From Prorocentrum cordatum (lineage: Eukaryota; Sar; Dinophyceae; Prorocentrales; Prorocentraceae): DNA of 64,000 nucleotides. The notes under the pieces were generated by a model. That model did no database searches, had not been told where the DNA came from, and saw only the letters and a program-made list of their open reading frames with translations. A program made the translations under genes and the position numbers. The DNA lies in the NCBI GenBank assembly GCA_963575745.1, contig CAUYUJ010003647.1, forward strand, positions 376,522 through 440,521, in the 5' to 3' direction. The first letter of the stretch is position 1. Each line of letters opens with the position of its first letter. Positions 41,105 through 49,629 of the stretch are shown piece after piece.

Positions 41105-41582
41105 CCACGAGGGCGCGAAGTTATTCACGCTTCGCTGTCCTCGTTCCTTCTCCCCCTCCTCCTCGTCCTCCTTTTCTCCCTTTGGGGGGGCGGCGCGAGA
41201 GCGCGAAGTTATTCGCGCTTCGCGCAGCGCGAACCACGAAGTTGGGAGCCCTAGATCAATTGCAGGAGAAACCACCCGGGCCCAATAATTGGCGTTTGCT
41301 AAACGGCCCTGGGCGTTTTGTAAACAGCCCTGCGCTGCTCGATTCCTCCTGTGGGTGCGTTTACTAAATGGCTTCGCATGTCGGGTGGATCATTATGGGG
41401 GTGGATCTTCTGCCCTTCGTTCAACACGCCAGAATTTAGATCACCACCAGGGGCGCGAAAATGATCGTGCTTCCCGCATCGCGGTCTGGGGCAGACCGGT
41501 TGCCATTCTTCAAGGGGGTGGCGCTTTGGCGCGAAGAGAACCACGCATCGCGCATCGCGGAGCGCGATGTGCGAAGTTGGGT
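41105..41582 (+). repeat. dispersed repeat D4, copies 2 and 3
   Basis: 41,105-41,248 has GGGCGCGAAGTTATTC, GGCGGCGCGAGAGCGC and GCGAACCACGAAGTTGGGA. 41,449-41,582 has GGGGCGCGAAAATGATCG, TTCAAGGGGGTGGCGC and GAGCGCGATGTGCGAAGTTG. Both match the order at 30,185-30,310. Between them is a spacer with GTTTGCTAAACGGCC and TTTTGTAAACAGCCC. Confidence 0.55.
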
Positions 41583-41626
41583 AACCGAGTGGTGGTTTCG
41601 ACACACCTGAACCGACCCTGGCCGGG

Positions 41627-41850
41627 CCGATCCTACATGCCTCCTGCCAAGCTGAACCAGGAGGGTGTGTACACTTAAGTCGGGCCTGTCCCTATACAGG
41701 GGGAATATTCAAAAATAGTCCAAAATAGTGTGGGGACGATTTTTGTTCTATGTTTTTAATTGTTCGTCCACAATCCGCCTGTAGAGGGACATGCCCGACC
41801 TAATCCTACATGCCTCCTCCCAAGCTGAGCCAGGAGGGTCTGTACACCGA
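41627..41850 (+). repeat. 48-bp direct repeats flanking a MITE-like element
   Basis: CCTACATGCCTCCTGCCAAG to GTGTGTACAC (41,631-41,674) and CCTACATGCCTCCTCCCAAG to GTCTGTACAC (41,805-41,848) bracket the element at 41,676-41,803. The arrangement may be a two-unit tandem repeat of about 172 bp that includes the element. Confidence 0.75.
41676..41803. mobile_element. MITE-like element with terminal inverted repeats, copy 1
   Basis: Left end TAAGTCGGGCCTGTCCCTAT then ACAGG; right end CCTGTAGAGGGACATGCCC then GACCTAA. In reverse complement the right end gives TTAGGTCGGGCATGTCCCTC, so the inverted repeats are about 30 bp with a few mismatches. The interior is AT-rich (ATTCAAAAATAGTC, GGGGACGATTTTTG, TTAATTGTTCGTCCA). 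No coding capacity. A second copy is at 54,827-54,982. Confidence 0.72.
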
Positions 41851-41999
41851 TCTTGGGCTCAGTCCATGCTGGGCCCGACCCGGCCAGACCTGGTGAGGCG
41901 GATGATTGGCGCCCCTCGGGTGTTGCGCATTGGGGGCGATACGTGGGGCGGGGGGAAGAAAGGAAAGAACGCGCCCGCAGGGCCGGGAATAAGAAAAGG

Positions 42000-42365
42000 G
42001 GGCCCCAGCTTAAAGTTCCCCCCCCCTTCCCTTCAGAAAGGCTTTCCTTTTCAAAGGAGGGAAGGCTTCCGTGGCTACCCCCTCCCCTCTGAGCAAACGG
42101 GGGGGGGATCAGAAGCTATCCTCCCCCCTCCCTTCTTTTCGGAGTCTGGGGTAAGCCCGGGATCCCCTTTCCAGGGGGGGGGGGGGGGGGCGCGAAGCTC
42201 CCTTTCTACTCCCTTCTGTGCGCCAGAGGGGGGTGCATTGCAGGGGGGGGGGGGCTTCCAAGCTACCCCTCCCCTCCTTTTTAGAGCGGAAGGTTAGCGC
42301 GGGCTTCCCTGTGCAGGGGGGGTCTTCGCAAGCTACCCCCCCCCTTGGACGGGGGGGTTCGTTGG
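42000..42365. repeat. G/C-homopolymer snap-back array
   Basis: Same family as at 19.7 kb: GCTTCCAAGCTACCCC and runs of 7-14 G. Confidence 0.85.
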
Positions 42366-42394
42366 AGATCTCCTCCAGATTATTTCACCGAGCT

Positions 42395-42745
42395 GTTTTT
42401 TGCGACGTGGTCCGGGCCGTTCCGCCTGAGACGTCCTCACATCTGAGGGCTCCGAGCCGCCGCGGGAGAGGTTGTGTGGCTCGTTACGCTGGGGAGAAGC
42501 TCGCAACTCTGGGTTCCCAGAGGCCTTGTCCTGAGGTTGTGCGGGCTCCAGTGGGGGCGCATGCGATGTCTGGGTTGTTTTCGGAGTCGTTGGTTCCCCA
42601 AACGAACAGTTGTGTTGACAGGGCTCCCACTCTCATAGAATTCCTGTCTGGCCGAGGGGGCGGCGCACAGGGACATGCCCAACCAAAATTAGGTTATTCG
42701 GGCCGTTTCGCTTCTGACATTCTTACACATCCCGTTTCCGAGCTG
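42395..42745 (+). repeat. diverged solo units of the 12-19 kb satellite
   Basis: GGTCCGGGCCGTTCCGCCTG, AGACGTCCTCACATCTGAGG and TCGTTACGCTGGGGAGAAGC match module 1 of the 11.9-19.1 kb block. GGTTCCCCAAACGAACAG near 42,590 matches the start of its segmental duplication. Confidence 0.7.
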
Positions 42746-42794
42746 GCGGCGATCCCACGTCTATACATTTACATACATGTAATTATGAACAATT

Positions 42795-43064
42795 ACGTAC
42801 ATGCATAGTTACATGCATACACACATACATACATACACACATACATACATACACACACATACATACATACATACATACATACATACATACATACATACAT
42901 ACATACATACATACATACATACATACATACATACATACATACATACATACACACATACACACATACACACATACACACATACATACATACATACATACAT
43001 GCATGCATGCATGCATGCATACATACATACATACACGCATACATACACGCATACATACATACAT
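42795..43064 (+). repeat. (ACAT)n microsatellite, left flank of YR copy 2
   Basis: About 270 bp of ACAT/ACAC tetramers ending ACATACAT directly before A1 of YR element copy 2. Confidence 0.95.
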
Positions 43065-43170
43065 GTGTATATTTCCGTTATCAAACCTGCTTGTCGTCCG
43101 CCGTGGGGCCGTCTGAAGCCATGGCCGAGTGTGCGCGTTCTCTGTCCGTTGCTTTTTCGCTCAAGCTCTT
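43065..43170 (+). repeat. split direct repeat A1 of copy 2
   Basis: Matches A2 through TTCCGTT, TCAAACCTGCTTGTCG or TCAGACCTTCTTGTCG, CACCGTG-like, GTGCGCGTTCTCTGTCCGT and TTTTTCGCTCAAGCTC. A1 has an extra block of about 25 bp near 43,105-43,130. Confidence 0.82.
43146..43165 (+). promoter_or_regulatory. spliced-leader-like motif upstream of ORF1, copy 2
   Basis: CCGTTGCTTTTTCGCTCAAG compared with the dinoflagellate leader, which ends TTTTGGCTCAAG and starts CCGTAGCCA: about 17 matching positions with one gap. It ends 21 nt before the ATG at 43,187. A2 repeats it at 48,990-49,009. Confidence 0.5.
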
Positions 43171-43186
43171 TTTGGACGACCCGCAC

Positions 43187-44606
43187 ATGTCGTCCACAGT
43201 CTCTTCTGGAAATCCTCGGAGGCGCCCGCCCCATCAGCAATTTCGTGCGTACTGCGGCCTCGTGTCTCTCCTCGCAGGGGACCAAGCCAAGGACTGCGTG
43301 GTGGTTGACTGGGTGGTGCGTATGGGGCCCCTCATCGCTGTGCTGATCTGGCTCGGTGGGTTCGTGAAGGTCGACGCCGCCGTCGTCAAGACAAGGCGTA
43401 TCTGGTACTGGATGCGCCCGCACCTCGAAGTGTATCCCATCGCGCGGGACCTGGCGAGGATCTCTGGGCTCTAGGTGCTGGACAGTTCGAGCAGCATGGT
43501 GGAGACGTTCGGCGCACGGCGCACGGCCACGAGACCGGATTACGGTTCGGATTGGGGGCCCGGCTTGTTGGAGGTCGTGGAAGCAATCGACTTCGTGGCG
43601 GACCCAGGGCCCGTGCTGACGACACGCCTTCGTGGGAAGCAAGCAGTCCCAGCAGCCACCGCGATGTGGACAGCTGCAGCGGGGGCTCGAGTGCTCGAGA
43701 TCGAGGATGAAGTCTTGCCGGCGCTGAAGCAGCTGGAGTGTTGCGTGGTGCCGTCTTGCGGGAATCCCCGGGCAGGACAGCGTGGGGCCGCGGGTGCCCT
43801 GGATGAGTATGGCTACGCTGGAGAGTTCGCCGTGGGCCTGTTCGGCGGTGGGGTGGTATTTTTGTGGGCCGCGGACCCCAAGAATGGCGACATTCAGCTC
43901 GCATTGGGCGTTCGCATCTTCCCGATTCAGTATTCGGCGCATGGCAGGCGGAAGCGGTCCCTCAGGATTACGGTCGAGACGGTCCTGGATACGCCGTTGG
44001 AGGTCTGGCTCTTGCTCTGGACTCCAGGGCCAGGGGCTGGCGTCTTCGGTTCAGAACTGAGCAGGAACGCTACCCCAGGGCCTGACGCGTCCAGTGGCTC
44101 GACGAGGCGGGGCTGACCCTCGCGAACCCGGTGGTGGCTGATCCAGAGGTGGCGATGCGAGCCTTCCTTCGAAATCGGCCTCTGCTACGATCAGGGAGAC
44201 ATCAGTGAGATTGCGGTGTTCGGTGCTGGCCCGACGGGCGTAGATGGCGGAGTGGAGGTGCCGTGATCATCTTGCAGCCCAGCAGGCCGACGAGACGTTG
44301 AAGGACGAACACTTGTACATGGGCACCGTGGAGATCCGAGTGCACACTATGGTGGCCCCATCCCCCGTGGAGCGCATCTTGAGCGAGTTGCGCCGCGAGA
44401 GTGCCACCATGAAGGGGAGGAGGGATCTTCGAGAGGAGCGCCAGTTCGCACGAGGGGAAGGTGGCCCGAGTAGCGACGCCAAGGGGGCCCTGCAGAAGAA
44501 GATCGAGTCCACGGCCGCGGAGCTTCGCAGACTCCAGGCCCGCCAGGCCGCCGTCGGCGGCCAGGCAAATGGCGGCGGCCGCGGTGGCGGCCGCTGCGGC
44601 AAGTGA
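43187..44606 (+). pseudogene. ORF1 (gag-position protein) of YR element copy 2
   Basis: The ATG at 43,187 is chosen because it has the same distance to the leader-like motif as in copy 1. The first frame contains a membrane segment, RMGPLIAVLIWLGGFVKV (residues about 47-64), then stops at 43,472. The next part has MVETFGARRTATRPDYGSDW and ARVLEIEDEVLPALKQ, then frameshifts, WLDEAGLTLANPVVADPE near 44,100, and finally a frame from 44,244 with DEHLYMGTVEIRV, ERILSELRRES and GRRDLREERQFARG and a Gly/Arg-rich tail. The same order as copy 1 supports one ORF1 family. Role is unknown. Confidence 0.65.
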
Positions 44607-44613
44607 CCGAAGG

Positions 44614-46860
44614 ATGCCAGTGCCCCGGGATCTGCTCCCTGCATCGATCCCGGGGCGTACGGGCAGCGATGGGGGCTCCTCTTGCTGCCGGGCGGTGCGC
44701 TCGCGCGCGCGTCGCCAGTCGTTCGTCGACCCCTGGGCGGACGAGGTTTTCGTGGCGCTGATTTGCCTCTACGGACGCGGGGGCGGGCCTGATCTCGGTC
44801 GGCTCAGCAGCGGACAGAGTTGGCTATCAGCGTGGATGCAGTTCAAAGGGTCGGCGCCCCGGACGTTTCAGGCGCGGCAGCCTTTCGAGAGCTGCGTGCA
44901 TCAGCTCCTGGGTGCCTCTCCGAGCCCCAGAGGCCCGCCGCCTTCAAGCGCGAGCTCGTCGCGCTGCCGACCCCGGGTCCGAAGTGCAATTGCGCTGAGC
45001 TGTTCCAGGGGGAGGCGTGTGATCTATGAGAGGGCTGGCGTAGGGTGCCGTCGCGGCCTCGACCCGCTGGCGAGCCGGTGAAGCCCCACTGCGACCCCAA
45101 ACTCATGCGCAGCTAGACGTCCCACGCACAGTTCGCGGGCGACATGTTGGACGCTGGCGCGGTGGGCCTCGGTCCGTTGTGCGAGGCGACGCCGTGGATC
45201 TTCTTTGCGCCCAAGGGCTCGGGAGCGTTCTGGCTGATCCTCGACGCGCGACGGGTGGGCCAGTTTCCCGAGCAGCCAGCGCACACCTCGCTCCACACCG
45301 CTGGAGCGTGGCGAGGCATGCGCGCCCCCCCGGGCGAGGAGCTGAACTTTGCCCGGGTGGACATCGAGGCCTGCTCCTACCGCGTGGCCGTCCCCGACGG
45401 CCTCTTCCGATTTCTTTGTTTTCGGGGAGGTGGATCTCCACGGCTCGTCTTGATCTCGAAGTTCTTGAAGGAGGAGTGGCCTCGCCCCGTCTGATGGTTC
45501 TGCCTGCGGGATGGAGCTGGTCACTGTACTTCTGCCGGGAGATCGTGACCCAGCGCGTGCTCCGTAGCGGCTTCTCGCCCGCCTCGCTGGTCGAGGACCG
45601 ACGGGCGGCCCCGAGGTCGGAGGGGCCCACGGCCGCGGCCACCCACGTCGACGGGGTCGCCATCATGGGCACAGACGCTGCGGAGCGCCTGCGGGGCTGC
45701 ATCAAGGTGAAGGAGGCCTCAGAGCAGCGCGGCTTGCTGACCAGGGGGGTTGTCGAGCCGTGCAGCGAGCAGATCTTCGCAGGCCGGATCTTCCATCGGG
45801 CCAGCGGGCGGGCGTCTTTTTCGCGCGCTCGCCTGTGGAGGATTCAGCAGGCGCTCCTCTTTGCCGCCGAGTCCAGGGCCCTGGCGGGCGGGCAGGTCAG
45901 GCAGCTGCTGGGCTACTGCACGTGGGCCTGCCTAATCAGGCGCGGGCCCCTCTCGGTTTTCGCGGCCACGTACTCCTTCGCGGAGAAGGCCGGGGGCTGA
46001 GCCTGGCGCCCGCGGGCTGCAGTGCGCCGCGAGCTGCGCCCTGGGGCCACCCTGATCGCCCTCGCGTTCGCGGACCTCGCGCGGCCCATCGACGGGGCGG
46101 TGGTCGCCGCGGACGCATCCTGCAGCCGCCGAGACGAGAGCGTTGCCGACTGCGGCGGGTTCGGGGTGGTCAGTCGGGAGCTGGGCCCCGACATCATACA
46201 GAGAATATTGCAAGTAAGCGAGCGATGGAGGTGCCGCGCGCTAGCCAGCATGTAGGCTCGGGCCGCTTCTCTGTGCCTGCACTCGGACCTTCCTGCGCAG
46301 TGGAAAAAGCACGAGCACAATCTCGACGCGCTTGACGGCGAGCTCCGCCTGGCCCCTACTGGCACGTCGGAGTTGTTCACGTTCCTGAAGGGGCCCTCGG
46401 AGACCTCTACTGGGCCCTGCACCTCTGGGTCTGCGACCGGGCCCGAGCACGTCCTGGGGGACTCGTTCGAGGAGGTGGGCAGCGTTGTCTTGGGTACGCC
46501 TGAGGGTCGGAAGGTTTGTTTTCACTGGCGTTTCGGGCGAGCAGGGGGCATCGTGACTCTGGAGCCCAAGGCTCTTCTCATGGGGGCCCGGCATCTTCTC
46601 CGATCCCGCCGTCGGATGGGCAACCGTTTCTCGGCGCTCTCGGACAACCTGTCGCTCGTCCTAGCAGCGGGGAGAGAGGGGATCCTCAGTTCCCGCTGTT
46701 AACGCCGCTTTGCGTCGCATTGCGGCACTTTGCCTGTTCGCAGACGTCGACCTCACAGTTCGTTGGATCCCCTCAGAGCTCAACCCAGCAGGTCGCCCTT
46801 CGAGGCTACCTGGAACCCTTGTCAGAGATGCGATGGGCGACCCGCGTAGCATCCCTAGGC
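44614..46860 (+). pseudogene. ORF2 N-terminal part: reverse transcriptase-RNase H, copy 2
   Basis: The ATG at 44,614, 7 nt after the ORF1 stop, gives MPVPRDLLPA. FVDPWADEVFVALICLYGRG follows, then frames shift. RT signatures are PWIFFAPKGSGAFWLILDAR (about 45,192), motif A ARVDIEACSYRVA (about 45,352), motif B LPAGWSWSLYFCRE (about 45,500) and motif C THVDGVAIMG (about 45,642). RNase H is VVAADASCSRRDES (about 46,101), LEPKALLMGARHLLR and LSDNLSLVLAAGREG (46,559-46,678), then after a shift VRWIPSELNPAGRPSR (about 46,757). The VDGVA at motif C is shared with copy 1. A Gly/Ser/Asp linker (GSGSDSSGDSGSDDG, about 47,040) leads to the recombinase. Confidence 0.82.
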
Positions 46861-47169
46861 TCAAAGCCCCTGGGCTGGACCTGTGGACGCCTTCTGGTCT
46901 CGAGGATAATAGCGGACTTCCTTGGCATGCCGCCGTTGAAGCCGCGGCTGCAGAGGGGCCCCGGTCTGCCGCCCACCGCGCGGTCGCGAGGCATGGCGAC
47001 ACTTGGGGCCGTCGCGCCGCTGGCGCGGGCCCCGCGAACGCGGGAAGCGGCAGCGACTCCAGCGGCGATTCCGGCAGCGACGACGGGAAAATCCGCGAGA
47101 TCGGGCGCGGCCTCTCTTGTCGCGGAGCTCCGCCGTCGCGGAGCCCGCGCGCGAGCTCGGCAGGCAGCG

Positions 47170-47962
47170 ACGTCGTTGCGGACGCCGAAGCCGGGGGACT
47201 CGCGGATGTTCTTGCAGGCGCGCAAGATCAGGAGCGGCTCGGTGCAGCACCTCGACCTGTGTCACGATCGGTTCGCGCGGTGGATGGCCGAGTGGGGGTT
47301 TCGGGGACAGACGGCGGAGCAGCTGGACAGCCTGCCGAGCACGTGCCTCGACCACCTGCTGCTCGAGGGCCACGGGGCACAACGCGGGCAGCGAGGTGAT
47401 CTCGGCGAGGAAGCACTTCAACCCCAACGTCAACCTGGTGGTGAGGCTGCCGGGGGCACAGGGCCTCGGCAAGAGCTGGGGCTGGTTGCTGTGCCTGGAG
47501 AAGATCGGGAAGGGCAGCAAGGGCCAGATCTCCGACGAGGGCATGCCGCTCTCGGTGGACGTCTCACGAGCTCTTGGGCCCTTCCTTCGCGGGCTACGAG
47601 CCGGGCCAGAGAGGGCCGTGCTGGGGGGGGTCAATGCCACGGAGTTCGTCGCGCTGCTCCAGAGATTCGCCGGCCGCCTGGAGATGGGCGCCCTCCGCCC
47701 CGGCAGGATCCGCCGCGGCTCGGCCAGCTGCGAGGTCGCGGCCAGGAGGCAGAGCCTGAAGCGGGTGCAGGCGCGACTTCGCCGCGCCAACTTGTCGGGC
47801 ACGCGGACATGCAGTCGCGCGGCTCGACGCCTCGCCGAGTCGCCCAAGGCGCCCGCCATCGATCGCGACTTCGGGGAGAACGCGCCGCTGCGCACTGGCG
47901 CCCTCCTGCCCGGCAAGCGCAGCCCCGGGCGGCCGCCAGCGCGGTCGCGCTGGCCGCGGTGA
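47170..47962 (+). pseudogene. ORF2 tyrosine recombinase domain, copy 2 (deleted core)
   Basis: The N-terminal part has FLQARKIRSGSVQHLDLCHD and FARWMAEWGFRGQTAEQLDS. After a frameshift the next frame has SEVISARKHFNPNVN running straight into LVVRLPGAQGLG and SWGWLLCLEKIG. In copy 1 about 60 residues, including box I Arg, lie between these points, so a deletion near 47,430 is inferred. The second box reads RPGRIRRGSAS with Arg kept (47,711-47,716). The nucleophile site reads SGTRTCSRAARRL, with Cys (TGC, 47,810-47,812) where copy 1 has Tyr. The domain is therefore inactive in this copy. Confidence 0.72.
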
Positions 47963-48076
47963 CTGGGCAGGCGAAAGGCGACGCTTGCCAGAGCCTGTGT
48001 CGACAGCCTCGCAGCGCTGCAGCGGCTCGCCCGTCGGCTCTTTGCGCGGGTTCTCGGCCAAAGCCGCGACCGAGCG

Positions 48077-48794
48077 CAAGTCTTTCTGGGCCTCTTTGCT
48101 GGGCAAGGGTCGGTTGGATCCGCCCTCCGCCGTAGTTCTGACTTTGGCGTTGTCTCGATCGTCTGTCGTCTCGAGTCTTGGATAGATCTTGCGAACCCTC
48201 GCTTGACCGCGGTGCTGCTCGGCTGGGTCGGGCCGGACTGCGTCCGCGGGGCCTGGGCCGCGCCGCCGCGCAGCACCTGGCCCATGGCTAGTCGCAACTT
48301 GTTCTGCATCGCCTTTTAACATATACGGCCATAGTCACGCCCACGTTGAGGCCCGCATGAAAATTGTTATCGAAAGCGCTCGTGCCAGGCAGTTTGAGAA
48401 GATCATGCGCGCCTGCCTCGCACGGGGAGCGCATGTCGGCGTCGAGAACCCAGCCACCAGTCTAACGTTTCACGAGCCAGTCTTCAAGTATCTTGCCGAG
48501 TTGCCCCGCTGCACCAAGACAGCGTTCGAGTTTAGTGCCCGCGGTGCTCGCTGGCGCAAGCGCACCAAGCTGCTCGCGTGGATTTGCGGGCCGCTACCAC
48601 TTGCACTCTGTAAGAAATGCTCTGGGGCCAAACAGCTTTTCAGTTTTCTGGCCGTCCTCGCATCAATATTGAGGGAAAGGCTCCGTGCGGACAAAAATGG
48701 ACCAAGTTGGCCGAAGCCTATCCACCGCCGGTTGCCCGTGCCATCGCCACTTGGTTGCTCCGCGCCGCCGGTCGAATCCAGCTTGCCAGAATGA
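48077..48794 (+). pseudogene. ORF2 C-terminal C5-methyltransferase-like domain, copy 2
   Basis: The first frame reads QVFLGLFAGQGSVGSALRRS, like the AdoMet-binding motif I FxGxG of cytosine-C5 methyltransferases, then LLGWVGPDCVRGAWAAPPRS and TWPMAS, like the PPC...S/T loop of motif IV with Cys replaced by Arg, ending at TAA 48,317. The next frame reads KIMRACLARGAHVGVENPAT, like motif VI ENV/ENP, and ARWRKRTKLLAW, like motif VIII. Motif order fits a Dcm/Dnmt-type enzyme. Copy 1 has the same domain in the same place. Cytosine methyltransferases carried by dinoflagellate retrotransposons have been reported, so this is plausible. The missing Cys and the frameshift argue that this copy is inactive. 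Confidence 0.55.
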
Positions 48795-48844
48795 ACAGCT
48801 TGTGCGTTTGTGACACGTGCCCGCCAGAGGCCATGATGGGTTTT

Positions 48845-48942
48845 TGGGTGCGTGTCAGTGCACTGCTGGTTCAGCTCACGAGAGTCCTAGCCTCCCGCTC
48901 GCCTCACACAGAAACATAGTCTCTGGTCTCATCGGGGGACAT
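48845..48942 (+). repeat. split direct repeat B1 of copy 2
   Basis: 98 bp from TGGGTGCGTGTCAGTGCACT to TCATCGGGGGACAT. Matches B2 with about ten differences. Confidence 0.9.
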
Positions 48943-49105
48943 GCTTCCGTTTTCAGACCTTCTTGTCGCCCACCGTGCGCGTTCTCTGTCCGTGGCTTTT
49001 TCGCTCAAGCTCTCCTCCTCCCCTCCTCCTCCTCTTTTATACGTCTTTGTCAGCCTGCCAGCTGCCTGTTTGTAAATGCTTGTCAATGCCAGTCCAGTTT
49101 GCGTA
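48943..49105 (+). repeat. split direct repeat A2 of copy 2
   Basis: 163 bp starting GCTTCCGTTTTCAGACC. It contains the leader-like motif at 48,990-49,009, then a CTCCTC stretch. It lies between B1 and B2 without spacer. Confidence 0.85.
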
Positions 49106-49206
49106 TGGGGTCCGTGTCAGTGCACTGCCGGTGAAGCCCACGAGGGTCCTAGCCTCCAGTTCGCCTCACACAGAAACGCATAGTCTCTGGTCTCATCGGG
49201 GGACAT
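49106..49206 (+). repeat. split direct repeat B2 of copy 2
   Basis: 101 bp from TGGGGTCCGTGTCAGTGCAC to TCATCGGGGGACAT. Sequence after 49,206 no longer matches the B1/A2 junction, which sets the right boundary. Confidence 0.9.
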
Positions 49207-49344
49207 ATCTTTGCGCATCGATAACAGTATGTGTACACATTAAGCGCGAGCGCTAATCCCGAGCCCTCCCCAAGTCGCGATGCCGCTGCACGGCCCCTCA
49301 TCAGCGGGAGGAAGGTGGAGAGGGGGAGGGGGAAGGAAGGAGGA

Positions 49345-49400
49345 GACGCGGGGCGTTGTCTCTTCAAGACGACGACCCAACACCACAGGAAGGTTGGGCG
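49345..49400 (+). repeat. dispersed short repeat D1, copy 3
   Basis: GACGCGGGGCGTTGTCTCTT, then CAAGACGACGACCCAACACC and ACAGGAAGGTTGGG. About 85 percent like 2,201-2,272 by eye. It lies about 140 bp right of YR copy 2. Confidence 0.65.
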
Positions 49401-49629
49401 TATGAGCTTCCCCCAACTTCCCCCAACTTCCCCGTTAACTTCAACAAAATTCACCAGAGTAGACTCAACTTGCCAACTTCACTCAACTTAAGTTCCTTGG
49501 TTGTGCGAACTTGAGAACTTATTCTAGTTATTCTAAGTTTAGGTTAGATCATCCTCGCTCAGTTTAGATCATCTAGGTTTAACTACAATTTCGTTCAACC
49601 TAGCACGATTGAGCATAACTCACCAGAAC

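Larger units (their letters stand above)
43065..49206 (+). mobile_element. YR retrotransposon with split direct repeats, copy 2
   Basis: A 6.1-kb element of the same family as copy 1: A1 (43,065), ORF1, a 7-nt gap, ORF2 (RT, RNase H, linker, tyrosine recombinase, methyltransferase-like domain), B1 (48,845-48,942), A2 (48,943-49,105), B2 (49,106-49,206). The repeats differ in sequence from copy 1 except for a shared TTCGCTCAAGCTC in A, so the copies are from diverged subfamilies. The left flank is an (ACAT)n tract. On the right, B2 ends GGGGGACAT and then enters ATCTTTGCG. ORF2 is broken by frameshifts and by a deletion in the recombinase. Confidence 0.88.

Noticed and set aside
42783-43064. 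Frames of repeated Tyr-Val-Cys-Met or Ile-His-Thr
   Set aside because: Translation of the ACAT tetramer repeat.
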